DNA of 64,000 bases from NCBI GenBank assembly GCA_019752635.1, contig JAIELX010000100.1:1-64000 (forward strand). Reading direction: 5' to 3'. Below are positions 41,077 to 50,818 of this stretch, one piece after another. The first letter of the stretch is position 1; each line of letters begins with the position of its first letter. The DNA is from Candidatus Obscuribacterales bacterium (GTDB taxonomy: Bacteria > Cyanobacteriota > Vampirovibrionia > Obscuribacterales > Obscuribacteraceae). The position numbers were made by a program, and so were the translations under genes. The notes beneath the pieces were generated by a model. That model made no database searches, was not told the DNA's origin, and saw only the letters and a list, made by a program, of their open reading frames with translations.

Positions 41077-42888
41077 ATGGCGGAGTCATTGGTCGGATCT
41101 AGCTGCCATGCAGAGCAAGCAGCAGCTCAGCGTCCGCTGGATGCAACAGTAGTGTCCGATGCCCTGAACGCTGCGTCGGGTGCACTCGGGAAGTTTCAGA
41201 AAGAGGCACTTGATTCGCTTCGATCCACTGTTCAGCTGGTGCCAGCCGTGGCAGACCGAGTTGAAAGATCTGTCAATAGAATACAAACTGATAAAGTGCC
41301 TGCTGCTCCTGTCGCCGTAGAGTGGGTGATGGCGATAAACATCGCCACGAAAGATTTCGGCAAGGGCGATAATATTGAACGAAGACTAGATGAACTCAAC
41401 AAACTGGCGGCCAATACAAAGGGAAAACCAGTAGCTATCACGGTCCAGGTTGCGCATTATGATTTGCAGAAAGATACGCCAAGGAAGGCATACGAGTTCT
41501 TCGTACCAACGCCCTATCACGTCGACCAATACGTTATCCACGACGGCAAAATGACCAAGACCGGAAGCTTGAATTCCAGCGGCTATGCAGGTGACGTTAA
41601 AGAGCTTCTGTCTTTCACCGCCAAACAATTCGACGCTAAGAAGTCCGCTCTACTCATTGACTCTCACGGCAACGGCAACGTCGGGCTCACCGGCGACATG
41701 GGCAAAGCGACGATCTCTCAACTTGCCAAAGCAATAGAAACCGGTTGGCCCGGCGACGGCAAGATAGACGTAATTGATTTCGACTCTTGCCTGATGGCGC
41801 AAGAAGGCGTGCTGAAGGCTATGCGTCCATTGACCGACCATGTGGTGGCATCACCGGAAACGGAGCGAGCCCTGGGACAGGATCTGACGAAGACTGTCAA
41901 AGCTATTATCGAGCACCCGGAAATGACGCCCGATGAGTTTGCCGAGACTATGGTAGAAATTGCCAGACTTCAACCGCTGCCTGTAGAGCGAAAGGAAGTA
42001 AAAGTTCAGAACTTCTACGATCTTCTGGAGAAGCTGAAACCGCAAGAAGGCGAAAAGATACCACCCGTTCAAGTTCGAACGTTGGCGCACTTTTCTCTTG
42101 TGAATTATGAGAAGTTTCGGTCTCGACTGGATGACTACGGCGACGCGCTTTCGGAAGCCATAAAAGATCCGAAGAATCGGCAAACTATCGATCGTTTGAT
42201 AGAGGAGTCACCATCCTATGGAGACTGGTTTGGCGAGGCTGGTGAATGCAAGGATCTGAAGTCGTTCGTCGACAGCATGTTTCGTGAGATTGGTCGGGGA
42301 CGAATTGCAGATCCCGACGGACAACTGCGAATTACCGGCGGACGGGTTCTCGACTCCCACAAAAAATTGGTGCCTTCCTATTCAGGGTTTGAAGCTTTTG
42401 GTGCAAGAGGCGGGCTGTCGGACTTCCTGCCTGACCGCTACAGCTTAGATTTTCACAAGCGCGCGCGAAATTGGGTTCCCTCCGGGGATTATTCCGCCGC
42501 GTGTACCAATATGGAGCTGTTGGCAGAAAATCCAACTAAGTACATTGAAGCAATAGAGACGCACCTGAAGTATGTCGCTGCGGATATGAAGAAAATGGAA
42601 AAAGATGCGACTGAGGCGGACTGGAATGAAGCGACAAGAGCGTACAAGTCAGCACAGGATGCCGTAAAGGCTTTTCGCAGTGCCAATGATACCAAATCAA
42701 CATTGCAAGCTGTTTCTGATCTCAAGAAGACCGCGTCGGACCTTGGTGGAACACGACTATTCCAGGATCGTTTGGCCGCCGAGGAACGAGGGTTGAAGAA
42801 AGAAATTGACGATAAATACAACGCGCAGATGGTCGACACAAAGAGCGGCTGGGGTCGCTTCCGTCAGTCGCTACGCCGCCTGGACTGA
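41077..42888 (+). CDS. Clostripain-family (C11) cysteine peptidase
   Basis: This 603-residue protein has a C11 peptidase domain at about 82-330. The catalytic His is H197 (LLIDSHGNG) and the catalytic Cys is C238 (DFDSCLMAQ), with the usual core strands VEWVMAINIA and KIDVIDFD. C11 enzymes are caspase-fold proteases that cut after basic residues and are often activated by self-cleavage. There is no signal peptide, unlike secreted clostripain. Residues 1-70 are helical. The C-terminal ~110 residues form a long charged coiled-coil (YVAADMKKMEKDATEADWNEATRAYKSAQ). The weak ribosome site makes the start less certain. It converges with kinase 2, 24 bases apart. Confidence 0.9.
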   Translation: MAESLVGSSCHAEQAAAQRPLDATVVSDALNAASGALGKFQKEALDSLRSTVQLVPAVADRVERSVNRIQTDKVPAAPVAVEWVMAINIATKDFGKGDNIERRLDELNKLAANTKGKPVAITVQVAHYDLQKDTPRKAYEFFVPTPYHVDQYVIHDGKMTKTGSLNSSGYAGDVKELLSFTAKQFDAKKSALLIDSHGNGNVGLTGDMGKATISQLAKAIETGWPGDGKIDVIDFDSCLMAQEGVLKAMRPLTDHVVASPETERALGQDLTKTVKAIIEHPEMTPDEFAETMVEIARLQPLPVERKEVKVQNFYDLLEKLKPQEGEKIPPVQVRTLAHFSLVNYEKFRSRLDDYGDALSEAIKDPKNRQTIDRLIEESPSYGDWFGEAGECKDLKSFVDSMFREIGRGRIADPDGQLRITGGRVLDSHKKLVPSYSGFEAFGARGGLSDFLPDRYSLDFHKRARNWVPSGDYSAACTNMELLAENPTKYIEAIETHLKYVAADMKKMEKDATEADWNEATRAYKSAQDAVKAFRSANDTKSTLQAVSDLKKTASDLGGTRLFQDRLAAEERGLKKEIDDKYNAQMVDTKSGWGRFRQSLRRLD

Positions 42889-42912
42889 TTCCTGGAGCCA
42901 GAGTTGCGTATT

Positions 42913-45246
42913 TTACTTCGATTCGAGAATTATCGGCGCAATTTCGGCATATAGTTTTGCTGCGCCGTCGAACTCAGCATCGTCCTTCCTGTGCGCATCA
43001 ATGAATGCCTTTCCCTGTTCTAGCATTGTCCGCGCTTTGGGCGAGTCGCCCATCAGGCAGTAAGCGTGAGCCAGCTCAAGCAACGACTCCGCTTTAAGCC
43101 TGTTCATTCCGGGGGCTCCCGGTTTCATTAACGCAATTCTTCTAATGCATTCGTTGTAGTTCTCTACGGCGGGTTGATACTGTTGGTTATCGAGGTAAAC
43201 AGCAGCCAGCACTTTATAGGCTACAGCTATCGCGCCTTGGCTGCCGCTGTCGTGCTTCTTCTTCTTGCGCAGTTCTACTGCTTCTTTTGCATAGCGGAGC
43301 CGCTCTCCGCGAGCGTCGGCGGATGGAAGGGCGAATACTAACTGATGCAGAATAAATGCGCGTTGGGAATCATCAAATACGTTTTGGTTCAATGCGTTCG
43401 AAAGAACTCGTGTTGATTCGGTCGGATCTTTGTACTGGCTCAATCGAGCGAGTGCGACAGTACTCAGGAATAGGTTCTCTCGCTTTTGCTCGGCAACGGT
43501 ATTCAATATGTGAGCTAGTTTTGTTCTTGTTTTGTCAGACACAATGATAGGCTTCTTACCGGCGATGTCGCAAATTATGTTGAAATCATTCAGGGGGAAA
43601 ACGAATTCTGGAGACTGCGGCTTGGAGGCCGTTTCTCGCATGAAATTTGCGTAGTCTTGCGCAGCGAGCTCTATTGTTTTGGCCGCTCCGTCAAAGTCTT
43701 TTTCCCTGAATTGACGAAGTGCGTTTTCGGCGCGGAAGTCGAGTACGTATAACTCTGTATTCTTGCGTACCTGCTTGCGCAAGATATCATCCGCATTAGT
43801 GTACGCTTTCTTGACCTCAGGACTCTGCGGGGCGACCTTCTGCAGAACCTTCGCCAGGGTTATTGCGCTACTTCTGTGTAGTTCTTCTAGAGCGTCCTTG
43901 TTGAATCTCTTGTCGACCTTGTAAGCCTGCTGATTAGCTGCTGCTAGATTGTACGCTTTTCGCGCCGCGGCGAGAGTTTCGTCTGTGCATGTATTGTAGG
44001 CGACATCATACATGCAAAACTGTGCCAGTCGTTTCCAGTGTTCTAAACTGTTTCCAGCTCGCAACTCCGTAAGACGGAGCAACTTACGCGAGTTTTCTCT
44101 TACAACCCGGTAGTCGTAGTTCTCCCCTAATTGCGCGCTAATCAACTGGTACAAAAGATTTTCAAGTTTGTCCGATCTATGATTGACGGTTATCTTGTCG
44201 ACTACGGCCTGTGCCTTAGCTATTTGGTGTTTATCTATGGCCGATTGCAGGTCTTCTATTCTCCCCGTCTGTGCAATGGACTTCTGGAAGGTGTTTGCTT
44301 GTTCTTCTTTGTCTCTCTTTGAGGCGAAGGTCCATGCCCCGGCCACTATGGCGAAGATTGCTATTGCTGCTGCCACTGTGAGAGAAATGGACTTAGTCCC
44401 GGACAGGCTTTCACTGGTATTGACAGTAGTGTCAACTTGTTTTAGCTCCTGTATGGTTGCTTCTGCTTTTTGATAGCGATCGACCGGGTCTTTACTGAGA
44501 AGTTTGTAGGCAATCTGCTTCGCTTGCTTTGGTCTTGGTGCTTTGATGGGGGCTACCGGATCATTCATGTGTTTCAGCATGAGATCCATTGCTGTAGCGC
44601 CTTTGAAGGGCGGCTCTCCAGATAGTAGTTCGTACAAGATGCAGCCGGCAGAGTAAAGATCAGAACGCGCATCGACGGAGACGCCTGCGCACTGTTCAGG
44701 GCTCATGTACGCCGGGGTACCGACGAGTTCACTGGTGGCAGTAAGGCGCTGGTCGCCCTCTTGCTGCGTCCAGATACTGGCTCCGAAGTCCAGGAGTTTG
44801 AGCTCCCCGGCTTCTGTGAGCATGATGTTGGAAGGCTTAATGTCGCGATGGACTATATCGGACTCGTGCACATCTTTGAGGGCGGACAGGAGGCGCACCA
44901 TGCTCAGTATTATTTCGTCGTTTGAAAAGTGCCTGCCTTCGGCTAAGTGTTGCGACAAGTTCTTGCCGGAAACATATTCGTACACAATATAAGCCGTCGC
45001 CGAAGCAATGCCGAAAGACAATGGCTTTGCGATGTAAGGGCTAGTCAGTTTGCCGGCAAGGCGTGCTTCTCTTCGAAACCGCTGCAAGTATCGCTCGCTA
45101 ACTTCCGGGCTTCCGGTATTGAGCAGCTTGATAGCAACATCCACCCCTAGCTGTGGATGCTTTGATCTGTAGACACTCCCGTTGCCTCCTTGTCCGAGGA
45201 ACTCCAGGAGCTCGTACTCATCGATTTTGTCGCCAATATTAGGCAT
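42913..45246 (-). CDS. Receptor-type Ser/Thr protein kinase with TPR ectodomain (kinase 2)
   Basis: This 777-residue protein has a Hanks-type kinase domain at about 11-270: glycine loop GQGGNG (18-23), K40, HRDIKPSN (H133-D135), DFG (153-155), and SPE in the activation-segment end (182-184). The membrane helix is at about 286-308. The ~465-residue outer part is helical and TPR-like, with clear repeats near the C-terminus (LAAVYLDNQQYQPAVENYNECIRRI, LAHAYCLMGDSPKARTMLEQGKAF). All catalytic residues are present. It probably senses an extracytoplasmic protein or cell-envelope state. Confidence 0.93.
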   Translation of the reverse strand: MPNIGDKIDEYELLEFLGQGGNGSVYRSKHPQLGVDVAIKLLNTGSPEVSERYLQRFRREARLAGKLTSPYIAKPLSFGIASATAYIVYEYVSGKNLSQHLAEGRHFSNDEIILSMVRLLSALKDVHESDIVHRDIKPSNIMLTEAGELKLLDFGASIWTQQEGDQRLTATSELVGTPAYMSPEQCAGVSVDARSDLYSAGCILYELLSGEPPFKGATAMDLMLKHMNDPVAPIKAPRPKQAKQIAYKLLSKDPVDRYQKAEATIQELKQVDTTVNTSESLSGTKSISLTVAAAIAIFAIVAGAWTFASKRDKEEQANTFQKSIAQTGRIEDLQSAIDKHQIAKAQAVVDKITVNHRSDKLENLLYQLISAQLGENYDYRVVRENSRKLLRLTELRAGNSLEHWKRLAQFCMYDVAYNTCTDETLAAARKAYNLAAANQQAYKVDKRFNKDALEELHRSSAITLAKVLQKVAPQSPEVKKAYTNADDILRKQVRKNTELYVLDFRAENALRQFREKDFDGAAKTIELAAQDYANFMRETASKPQSPEFVFPLNDFNIICDIAGKKPIIVSDKTRTKLAHILNTVAEQKRENLFLSTVALARLSQYKDPTESTRVLSNALNQNVFDDSQRAFILHQLVFALPSADARGERLRYAKEAVELRKKKKHDSGSQGAIAVAYKVLAAVYLDNQQYQPAVENYNECIRRIALMKPGAPGMNRLKAESLLELAHAYCLMGDSPKARTMLEQGKAFIDAHRKDDAEFDGAAKLYAEIAPIILESK

Positions 45247-45439
45247 TAACCGGGCGAGAACAGCTCAGTGCACCGGCTCGGATATTCCCCAAACGCGGCA
45301 ATCTTAACCGGAGGCTGCCGTCAATGCAGTCGCGCACTGGTCAGGTGCAAAAAGTTCGATGGATTTGAATAGCTTTTGAGGTAACATTGTCAATCATCCC
45401 ATTCTCCAGCGCACACGCGCTCGCCAAAGGAGCGGTCCG

Positions 45440-46174
45440 ATGCAGAAAGCCAAGCGTCTCAAGAAGCTCATGCAAGCCCAGCCCGCGCGCTCCACCGGGG
45501 GGGCTTCTTGCAGCGACAACACTTGCAATCACGATCACGCCGTGTCGCCGCTCGGCATTCCGCTCTCTCGTCTGAACCCCGTTATCGATCGTAAACGCGA
45601 AGAGCTCGCCATGGCGGAGCAGGCATTGCCTCCCTCAGCGTTCGATGAATGGAAAGGGCAGTTCTGGGAAATTCCGGAAACACAGCCATTCATGAAGGCT
45701 AAGTTGGTGCTGGCGCAGGCTCTCCGCATGAGGGGCGACTACGCTGAGGCTGCGGTGCACCTTCGCGAGCTACTCGAGCTTAACCCCGCAGATAACCAGG
45801 GCAATCGATGGTATCTCTGGCCGACCTTGATTGACTTGTCTAAAACTGAACCGGCTGCGCTGGATGAGATGGAATCTATTCTGGCGAATTACGAGGACGA
45901 ACCTATTGCTAGTACCGTCTATTCCAAAGCGTTGATGCTCTTCCGGAAGGGCGGTGCTACGCCTGAAGCCAAGACCGCGCTCAAGCACGCTTTCGAGAAA
46001 AACAAACACGTTATTCCATTGCTGATTCGCCGATATCCAGATTCCCATATCGTTACCCCGGAAGTCACAATTGGCTCACTCCAGGAAGCTTATGGTTACG
46101 TCTGGCAGTCCTGGCACCAGTGGCGCGAAACAGATGGATGGAAGGAGTTTCTTGCCACTGCCACGGATTCGTAA
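45440..46174 (+). CDS. TPR protein with N-terminal Cys/His cluster
   Basis: ATG 45440 is preceded by GGAG. The 244-residue product starts with a basic stretch, then CSDNTCNHDH (residues about 24-33), a compact Cys/His group that could bind a metal. A TPR-type core follows (LAQALRMRGDYAEAAVHLRELLELNPADNQGNRWYLWPTLIDL at about 90-135, then YSKALMLFRKGGATPEAKTALKHAFEKNKHV at about 165-195). The NPxDNQGxRy pattern recalls ST7-type or SEC-C-associated TPR proteins. It ends with a Trp-rich tail (YVWQSWHQWRETDGWKEF). Cytoplasmic, exact role unknown. Confidence 0.8.
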   Translation: MQKAKRLKKLMQAQPARSTGGASCSDNTCNHDHAVSPLGIPLSRLNPVIDRKREELAMAEQALPPSAFDEWKGQFWEIPETQPFMKAKLVLAQALRMRGDYAEAAVHLRELLELNPADNQGNRWYLWPTLIDLSKTEPAALDEMESILANYEDEPIASTVYSKALMLFRKGGATPEAKTALKHAFEKNKHVIPLLIRRYPDSHIVTPEVTIGSLQEAYGYVWQSWHQWRETDGWKEFLATATDS

Positions 46175-46238
46175 TCGCGAACGCTCTGTAGAATCAAAAG
46201 AAGTTTGCGTTGCCTGTTTCTTGAGCAAGCTGGTTGAA

Positions 46239-47474
46239 CTAGTGCAAAATTGCGCGCAAGTTCGCAGCAGCACCAATTTCCACGGACATTCCGCCGTAGA
46301 GTTTCGTCGCGAAAAATTTGTCTAGATGCTGTTTAGCGCTCTTCTTGTCCCCGGCGGCGTAAGCCTTTGCTGCTACCCAGAATTGACCGGCGCCCGTGAC
46401 TCTCAAGAAACGAGGTTCATCCGTGGTGCCATTCAAATAGTCGGTAATGTCGATCGGATCGTTAGAATAGCTCATATGCTTGTCCCTCTTGCCGAATGAG
46501 GGCACTGGCGATTTCTTTCCGGCGTAGAGATCATTCAGCCATTTATACAGAGGAGTGTGGTTTCTGATCCGCTCCGGCATCCTTTCATTTTTGTCCTCTG
46601 CTGCAAGAATCTCTTCGTATTCTGCCGCTGTTTTTGCGAAAGTTTGTTTGCCTAAGTTCAGCCCAAGTTTGTATCCGAGAATCATTCTCCACTCTTCGCC
46701 GTGAACTTTCAGCGCCGAAACTGGTCCTTCGCTGCCCATGGCGTCTGGCATGTCGCGCAGTATTTTGACTGAATCCTCGATCACGGTTGTCGCCTCCGCA
46801 ATTTTGCCTGTCTGCAAGTACTCGATAATCAAGTCGTTGGCCAGCCTACTGTTGAATTGATAGGCGCCTCCGAGCTGCTCGGGGGAATACGTGCTTGACA
46901 GTTTAAGCGCCTCTCCTGGCATCGGATGGGCGGTTGAGAAGATCAGCACTCCGTCTTTCTTTCCTTCTGGAAACCAGACCACCTCGTGCACCTGATTAAG
47001 CCCGCCATCGCCGACGGTGCACACTGATAAGGAGACGAAAACCGGCTCGTTGGTCTTTCTGATTTCAACGGAATTTGGCGCCCAGCCGCAGTAAACATCA
47101 CCAAAATAGTCATCATACGAGCGAGCTTGTAGACGCCCTGGCGTGTCGAATTTCACATAGCCGCTGATGCAAAAGTCTCGCATCGTTAGCATGTTGGAAT
47201 CGCGCGCCAGTGTGCGATTATAGTCGACAAGGTCTTTCTTGCCGTACCAGCCACCGGTAGGTCCTGCCGGGTGCATGAGCGTTCGCTTGATGCTCGCTGA
47301 GTCATTCACCCCGGATTTACAGCCCAAAGGGCGAGACTTCGAGATCGGTTCGAACTTGCTTTTGGCTTCCTCTACGCTCATCATGTTGCAGCCGGCGAGC
47401 ATCGGAACGATGTAGCTGATTGCAATGGCTTTGCAGAAGATCGTTTTGAGAGAAACTGGCGCCCGTTGTGACAT
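46239..47474 (-). CDS. Lipoprotein, 411 aa, unknown function
   Basis: ATG 47474 follows GGGAAG at 7 bases. The N-terminus is a lipoprotein signal peptide with lipobox MLAGC (cysteine near residue 29), so the protein is lipidated and envelope-attached. The first part of the mature protein is beta-rich (ISGYVKFDTPGRLQARSYDDYFGDVYCGW, VFVSLSVCTVGDGGLNQVHEVVWFPEG). The second part is helical and TPR-like (NDLIIEYLQTGKIAEATTVIED, AAKAYAAGDKKSAKQHLDKFF). No enzymatic motif seen. Confidence 0.8.
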   Translation of the reverse strand: MSQRAPVSLKTIFCKAIAISYIVPMLAGCNMMSVEEAKSKFEPISKSRPLGCKSGVNDSASIKRTLMHPAGPTGGWYGKKDLVDYNRTLARDSNMLTMRDFCISGYVKFDTPGRLQARSYDDYFGDVYCGWAPNSVEIRKTNEPVFVSLSVCTVGDGGLNQVHEVVWFPEGKKDGVLIFSTAHPMPGEALKLSSTYSPEQLGGAYQFNSRLANDLIIEYLQTGKIAEATTVIEDSVKILRDMPDAMGSEGPVSALKVHGEEWRMILGYKLGLNLGKQTFAKTAAEYEEILAAEDKNERMPERIRNHTPLYKWLNDLYAGKKSPVPSFGKRDKHMSYSNDPIDITDYLNGTTDEPRFLRVTGAGQFWVAAKAYAAGDKKSAKQHLDKFFATKLYGGMSVEIGAAANLRAILH

Positions 47475-47807
47475 CTTTTGCTTCCCGATTAGCAACCTAA
47501 AATAGGATACGCGTTCTGAGTGGATCTTATCTGTAAAGCTGGATGTTAGCCTTTAGTGAATGTCATCATGTGTGTTGGTGGCCACGGCGGCGGCGGTGTA
47601 ACCTTGTCTGTCGGTTGTGCTGAATCTGTAGTCTCGCTGCTAACGCAGTAGTTTCGCATGGTTGAGAACGACATCCGGATTGCGGCTACAGTGGGGGATC
47701 TCCCCTAACTCGATGTCAAGAAGTGTCGAGATATCTGTCGGTTGAATCTACTTACTATTGTGTGCCGCCGATTTCTCAGCCGACCCTCCGATGGAGGTTG
47801 CCTTGCC
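47475..47807. other. Divergent intergenic region
   Basis: These 333 bases lie between a lipoprotein gene (-) and the gene at 47808 (+). A 27-codon Gly-rich frame near 47574 has no ribosome site and is not called. I see no strong hairpin or clear promoter box. Confidence 0.4.
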
Positions 47808-48878
47808 ATGGACGAATACGAATATCGAAGCTTTACTCTTACCACCGGTGGTGGTATGTCCGCTGAGAATGTTGCCCACCAGCTCGGTGGCTCGCTAACT
47901 GCCGGTTCTCAGAATTACTCGATTCCGCGAGGATTGGAAGCGGGCTCCTATACCGTCACCACAACGAACATTCTCGAGATTATCGACCTGGATACATCAG
48001 AAAGAATTGTCCAAAACTGGTCAAATTCCTCCAGTTTCGTTGTTCCGGGGGATTCACCCCGATCCGGTTCGGAGGGACTACGTGACGTTATGCCCGGTGC
48101 CTCCGCTGTTGTGAATTTCAGCGGTGCCGGCAGAGATGCCGTGACGTTTGTGCCACCACCCAAGAGATCTTTGATTCATAGTGGCCTGTATCCAGAAGGG
48201 TTAAAGAACGCTCTACCTCCGAACTCTCGTGTTGTTCCCCTGGCGACGGTGTTGCCCCCTGGTGCTCGAACTGTGCAGCCACCACCGGGTGTGGAGCTCC
48301 CGCCCGGAATGCAGCTGGTACAAGAAGTCAGCAATGGAAGGGCGCCTAGCGTCACTGGTGGTGCTGTAGCCGGGAACAATTACGAGCAATCTGCCGGTGC
48401 CACGCCTTTTGTCGACATGAACACCGTCAATGAACGAACGCCATTGACTCCGCCGGGGTTGCCTTTTCAAATTCCGGATGAGACTCAACTGCAGCAACCA
48501 CTCACTGCGCTCAATGCTCCTAAGAATGGAGCGGTGCGTGTCCACATCACTCGTCAAAGCAGCGCCGTGCGACTGCCCGGTCCTCCGGCTCTGCCCGCTC
48601 CGCCACCACTACAGCAGAAGCGCGTCAGTCCACCGGATGCGTTTTCGTCGAGCGATGGAGCTTTACCGCCTGCCACCGCCTCTGGTGCGGCGCTGACATT
48701 AGCGGCTGACACAGTTCAATCGCCGCCTGCCAAAGCCTCCTCGCGATTGTTCGGCGCATTGGCGAAGCCACCCTCGGAGATGAGGGGGCTGAGCCCGCCT
48801 CCGCCATTAAAATCAAGAGTTTCGCCGCCGACATTTGCTGAACAGATTGTTGAAGACGAGCACAACTTGGAAAGTTAA
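47808..48878 (+). CDS. Pro-rich protein of unknown function
   Basis: ATG 47808 has GGAGG about 10 bases upstream; an earlier in-frame ATG lacks one. The 356-residue product has a short beta-rich N-terminal part (YRSFTLTTGGGMSAENVAHQL, YSIPRGLEAGSYTVTTTNILEIIDL) and a long Pro-rich remainder (VLPPGARTVQPPPGVELPPGMQL, PGPPALPAPPPLQQ). There is no signal peptide or membrane segment. The composition suggests a disordered or extended protein. No family recognised. Confidence 0.7.
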   Translation: MDEYEYRSFTLTTGGGMSAENVAHQLGGSLTAGSQNYSIPRGLEAGSYTVTTTNILEIIDLDTSERIVQNWSNSSSFVVPGDSPRSGSEGLRDVMPGASAVVNFSGAGRDAVTFVPPPKRSLIHSGLYPEGLKNALPPNSRVVPLATVLPPGARTVQPPPGVELPPGMQLVQEVSNGRAPSVTGGAVAGNNYEQSAGATPFVDMNTVNERTPLTPPGLPFQIPDETQLQQPLTALNAPKNGAVRVHITRQSSAVRLPGPPALPAPPPLQQKRVSPPDAFSSSDGALPPATASGAALTLAADTVQSPPAKASSRLFGALAKPPSEMRGLSPPPPLKSRVSPPTFAEQIVEDEHNLES

Positions 48879-48916
48879 TGCCAGCGCGAAAAGAAATTTA
48901 GCGAATTCCGACGCTG

Positions 48917-49978
48917 CTAGAAGAACCATCTACTCGTAACTTCGTCAATGGCCGATACGTACGGTGCACTGTGACCGTCGAGAATTTGCTTGAAAGTTTC
49001 CGTCAATGCTATCGCGACTTCTTGCTCCCCGAAGAGTCCGGTTAGCGTCCGGAGCTCGCTGTCAATCTTTGTAGCGACAGGGCTGGCACCACCGGGGTCG
49101 AACGGATTGATAACAAGCCTCACCGCTTTGATGATCTCAGTTCTGCATGCAATTGATTCTTCCGCGGTCAATCGTTCAATCACTTCTGTGAGCGCTTGTT
49201 GTTTGCGTTGCTTCGATATTGCCAGAGCCTGCTCCAGCTCCATTGGACCAGCGGGAGGAACGTTGAAGCTGTTAGCTCTATTATTCTCAACAGGGGACGC
49301 TGCGTTTGTAAATTGAGGGGAAGCGGCTGTCGTTGTGGTTCGGACCTCAGGAGAGTCGGTTGCCGCTGGTTTTGTTACCGAAGCCTGCGCAAATCCATCA
49401 TCTGCAGACAAGCTGAAACCATGAGAGGGCTCCAAGTAGGAAGGATTCACCGAGGGACTATGCAATGGTTCGCTTAAAGACGCGGCTAGTGTAGGGAAAT
49501 TTCCAGACACATGAAGAAAGGAGTTTTCCGTCTCGTCAGACCAGCTCAATTGTGCAGTGGTGCTGTGGTCACTCTCGTTCATTTCAGACGGAGCCTGAGC
49601 TTGCGCAACGGGGGCTGCTGCTTGGTTGGCGACCGCGGCAATCTCGTTCTTCTGCGATTCGACCGCGGTTGAATACCCGAGTTCGACCAGATTTTGAACG
49701 AGATCAATGGCAGAACTTTGCTGAGTCCACAATGGCGGCAAACCTGGTACATCAGTTCTGTACAGGCTCCAAAAGGCAGTCTCCTTGCCATGTTGTTCGC
49801 AGTTGACTACAAGCGTCATCTTTACCGGCGAGTCTGCAGTATAAAAAGCCAGCTCAATGGATTTCTGCGCGTTGCGTTGTGCCGAGGCAAGCAGGCTGCG
49901 CAGATCCGACGCCACTGGTAGGCGGTTTATCGCTTCACGCTTGATTGCGCTCTGTTGCTTCTTGCCGAACTTGAACAT
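48917..49978 (-). CDS. Uncharacterised protein with folded ends and disordered linker
   Basis: The start is taken as ATG 49978 (MFKFGKKQQ...), since the 13 codons upstream in frame are hydrophobic and out of character; ATG 50017 is the alternative. The 353-residue protein has an N-terminal domain (about 15-120: LRSLLASAQRNAQKSIELAFYTADSPVKMTLVVN, FWSLYRTDVPGLPPLW), a Ser/Ala/Thr/Pro-rich linker (about 125-250), and a helical C-terminal domain (LEQALAISKQRKQQALTEVIERL, TKIDSELRTLTGLFGEQEVAIALTETFKQIL). No signal peptide. Function unknown. Confidence 0.7.
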   Translation of the reverse strand: MFKFGKKQQSAIKREAINRLPVASDLRSLLASAQRNAQKSIELAFYTADSPVKMTLVVNCEQHGKETAFWSLYRTDVPGLPPLWTQQSSAIDLVQNLVELGYSTAVESQKNEIAAVANQAAAPVAQAQAPSEMNESDHSTTAQLSWSDETENSFLHVSGNFPTLAASLSEPLHSPSVNPSYLEPSHGFSLSADDGFAQASVTKPAATDSPEVRTTTTAASPQFTNAASPVENNRANSFNVPPAGPMELEQALAISKQRKQQALTEVIERLTAEESIACRTEIIKAVRLVINPFDPGGASPVATKIDSELRTLTGLFGEQEVAIALTETFKQILDGHSAPYVSAIDEVTSRWFF

Positions 49979-50081
49979 GTCTATAATTATGCCCGGGTAC
50001 AAACAATTCTTGCCCATTGTTATAAATGTAAAAACGTGCGGTTTGCCGCCCGGAATCTAGTGCTTGAGCTAATGGAAAAAC

Positions 50082-50687
50082 GTGCTTGATCGAGTAGTTT
50101 GTCCGCTCGGAGGAGGTAACATTAAAAGCTGCAAAAAAGAGCTATCACCCGAACAACGTGATGTTTTTCTCAAAGCGTTGAAAGTCCGCTTCGAGAGAAA
50201 CATGAATCGTCATGAGGGGCTTGAGTGGGCGAAAGTGCAAGCAAAGTTGGAAGCAAAAGCTGACAAACTTTGGTCCCTCAATGAAATGGAAAAATCCGGC
50301 GGAGAACCGGATGTTGTTGGCCTCGAAAACAAGTCGGGTCAATTCATATTTTACGACTGTTCGGCTGAAAGTCCTAAGGGGCGCAGAAGTCTTTGCTACG
50401 ACCGTGAAGGGCTGGAATCCAGGAAGGATTTTAAACCAGAAAGCACAGCTGTTGATATGGCGGCGGACATGGGCGTTGAGATCCTGACGGAAGAGCAGTA
50501 TCGAGATTTGCAGAAACTAGGAAGCTTCGATTTGAAGACTTCTAGTTGGGTATCGACACCCTCTGAGATAAGAAAGCTTGGCGGCGCAATCTTTTGTGAT
50601 TGCAGATACAACCGGGTTTTCACGTATCACAACGGTGCGTCCTCCTACTACGCCGTCAGGGGATTCCGATGTTCGCTATTGGTGTGA
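50082..50687 (+). CDS. DUF4256 family protein
   Basis: The 201-codon frame closely follows the DUF4256 family: KELSPEQRDVFLKALKVRFE, NRHEGLEWAKVQAKLEA, LWSLNEMEKSGGEPDVVG, FIFYDCSAESPKGRRSLCYDREGLESRK, DMAADMGVEILTEEQYRDLQKLG and LGGAIFCDCRYNRVFTYHNGA. The biochemical role of this cytoplasmic family is not known. The only standard start is GTG 50082. However, a strong GGAGGAGG at 50109-50116 points to the ATT at 50121, which would give the length typical of the family; see findings. It converges with 50819-51517. Confidence 0.9.
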   Translation: MLDRVVCPLGGGNIKSCKKELSPEQRDVFLKALKVRFERNMNRHEGLEWAKVQAKLEAKADKLWSLNEMEKSGGEPDVVGLENKSGQFIFYDCSAESPKGRRSLCYDREGLESRKDFKPESTAVDMAADMGVEILTEEQYRDLQKLGSFDLKTSSWVSTPSEIRKLGGAIFCDCRYNRVFTYHNGASSYYAVRGFRCSLLV

Positions 50688-50818
50688 ACGTTGATGCCGC
50701 AATGAAATTGCCGTTCCGTTCATCTTTAGCCCGTCAGCGCTTGCCGCCTTTCACGAAAGCCTCACGTCGTCATTGTCATGGGCGAGTCCCTCCTCTTAGT
50801 GCCAGACCTTCGCTTTCT

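Noticed and set aside
47574..47660. 27-codon frame beginning MCVGGHGGGGV
   Set aside because: No ribosome site and no supporting context.
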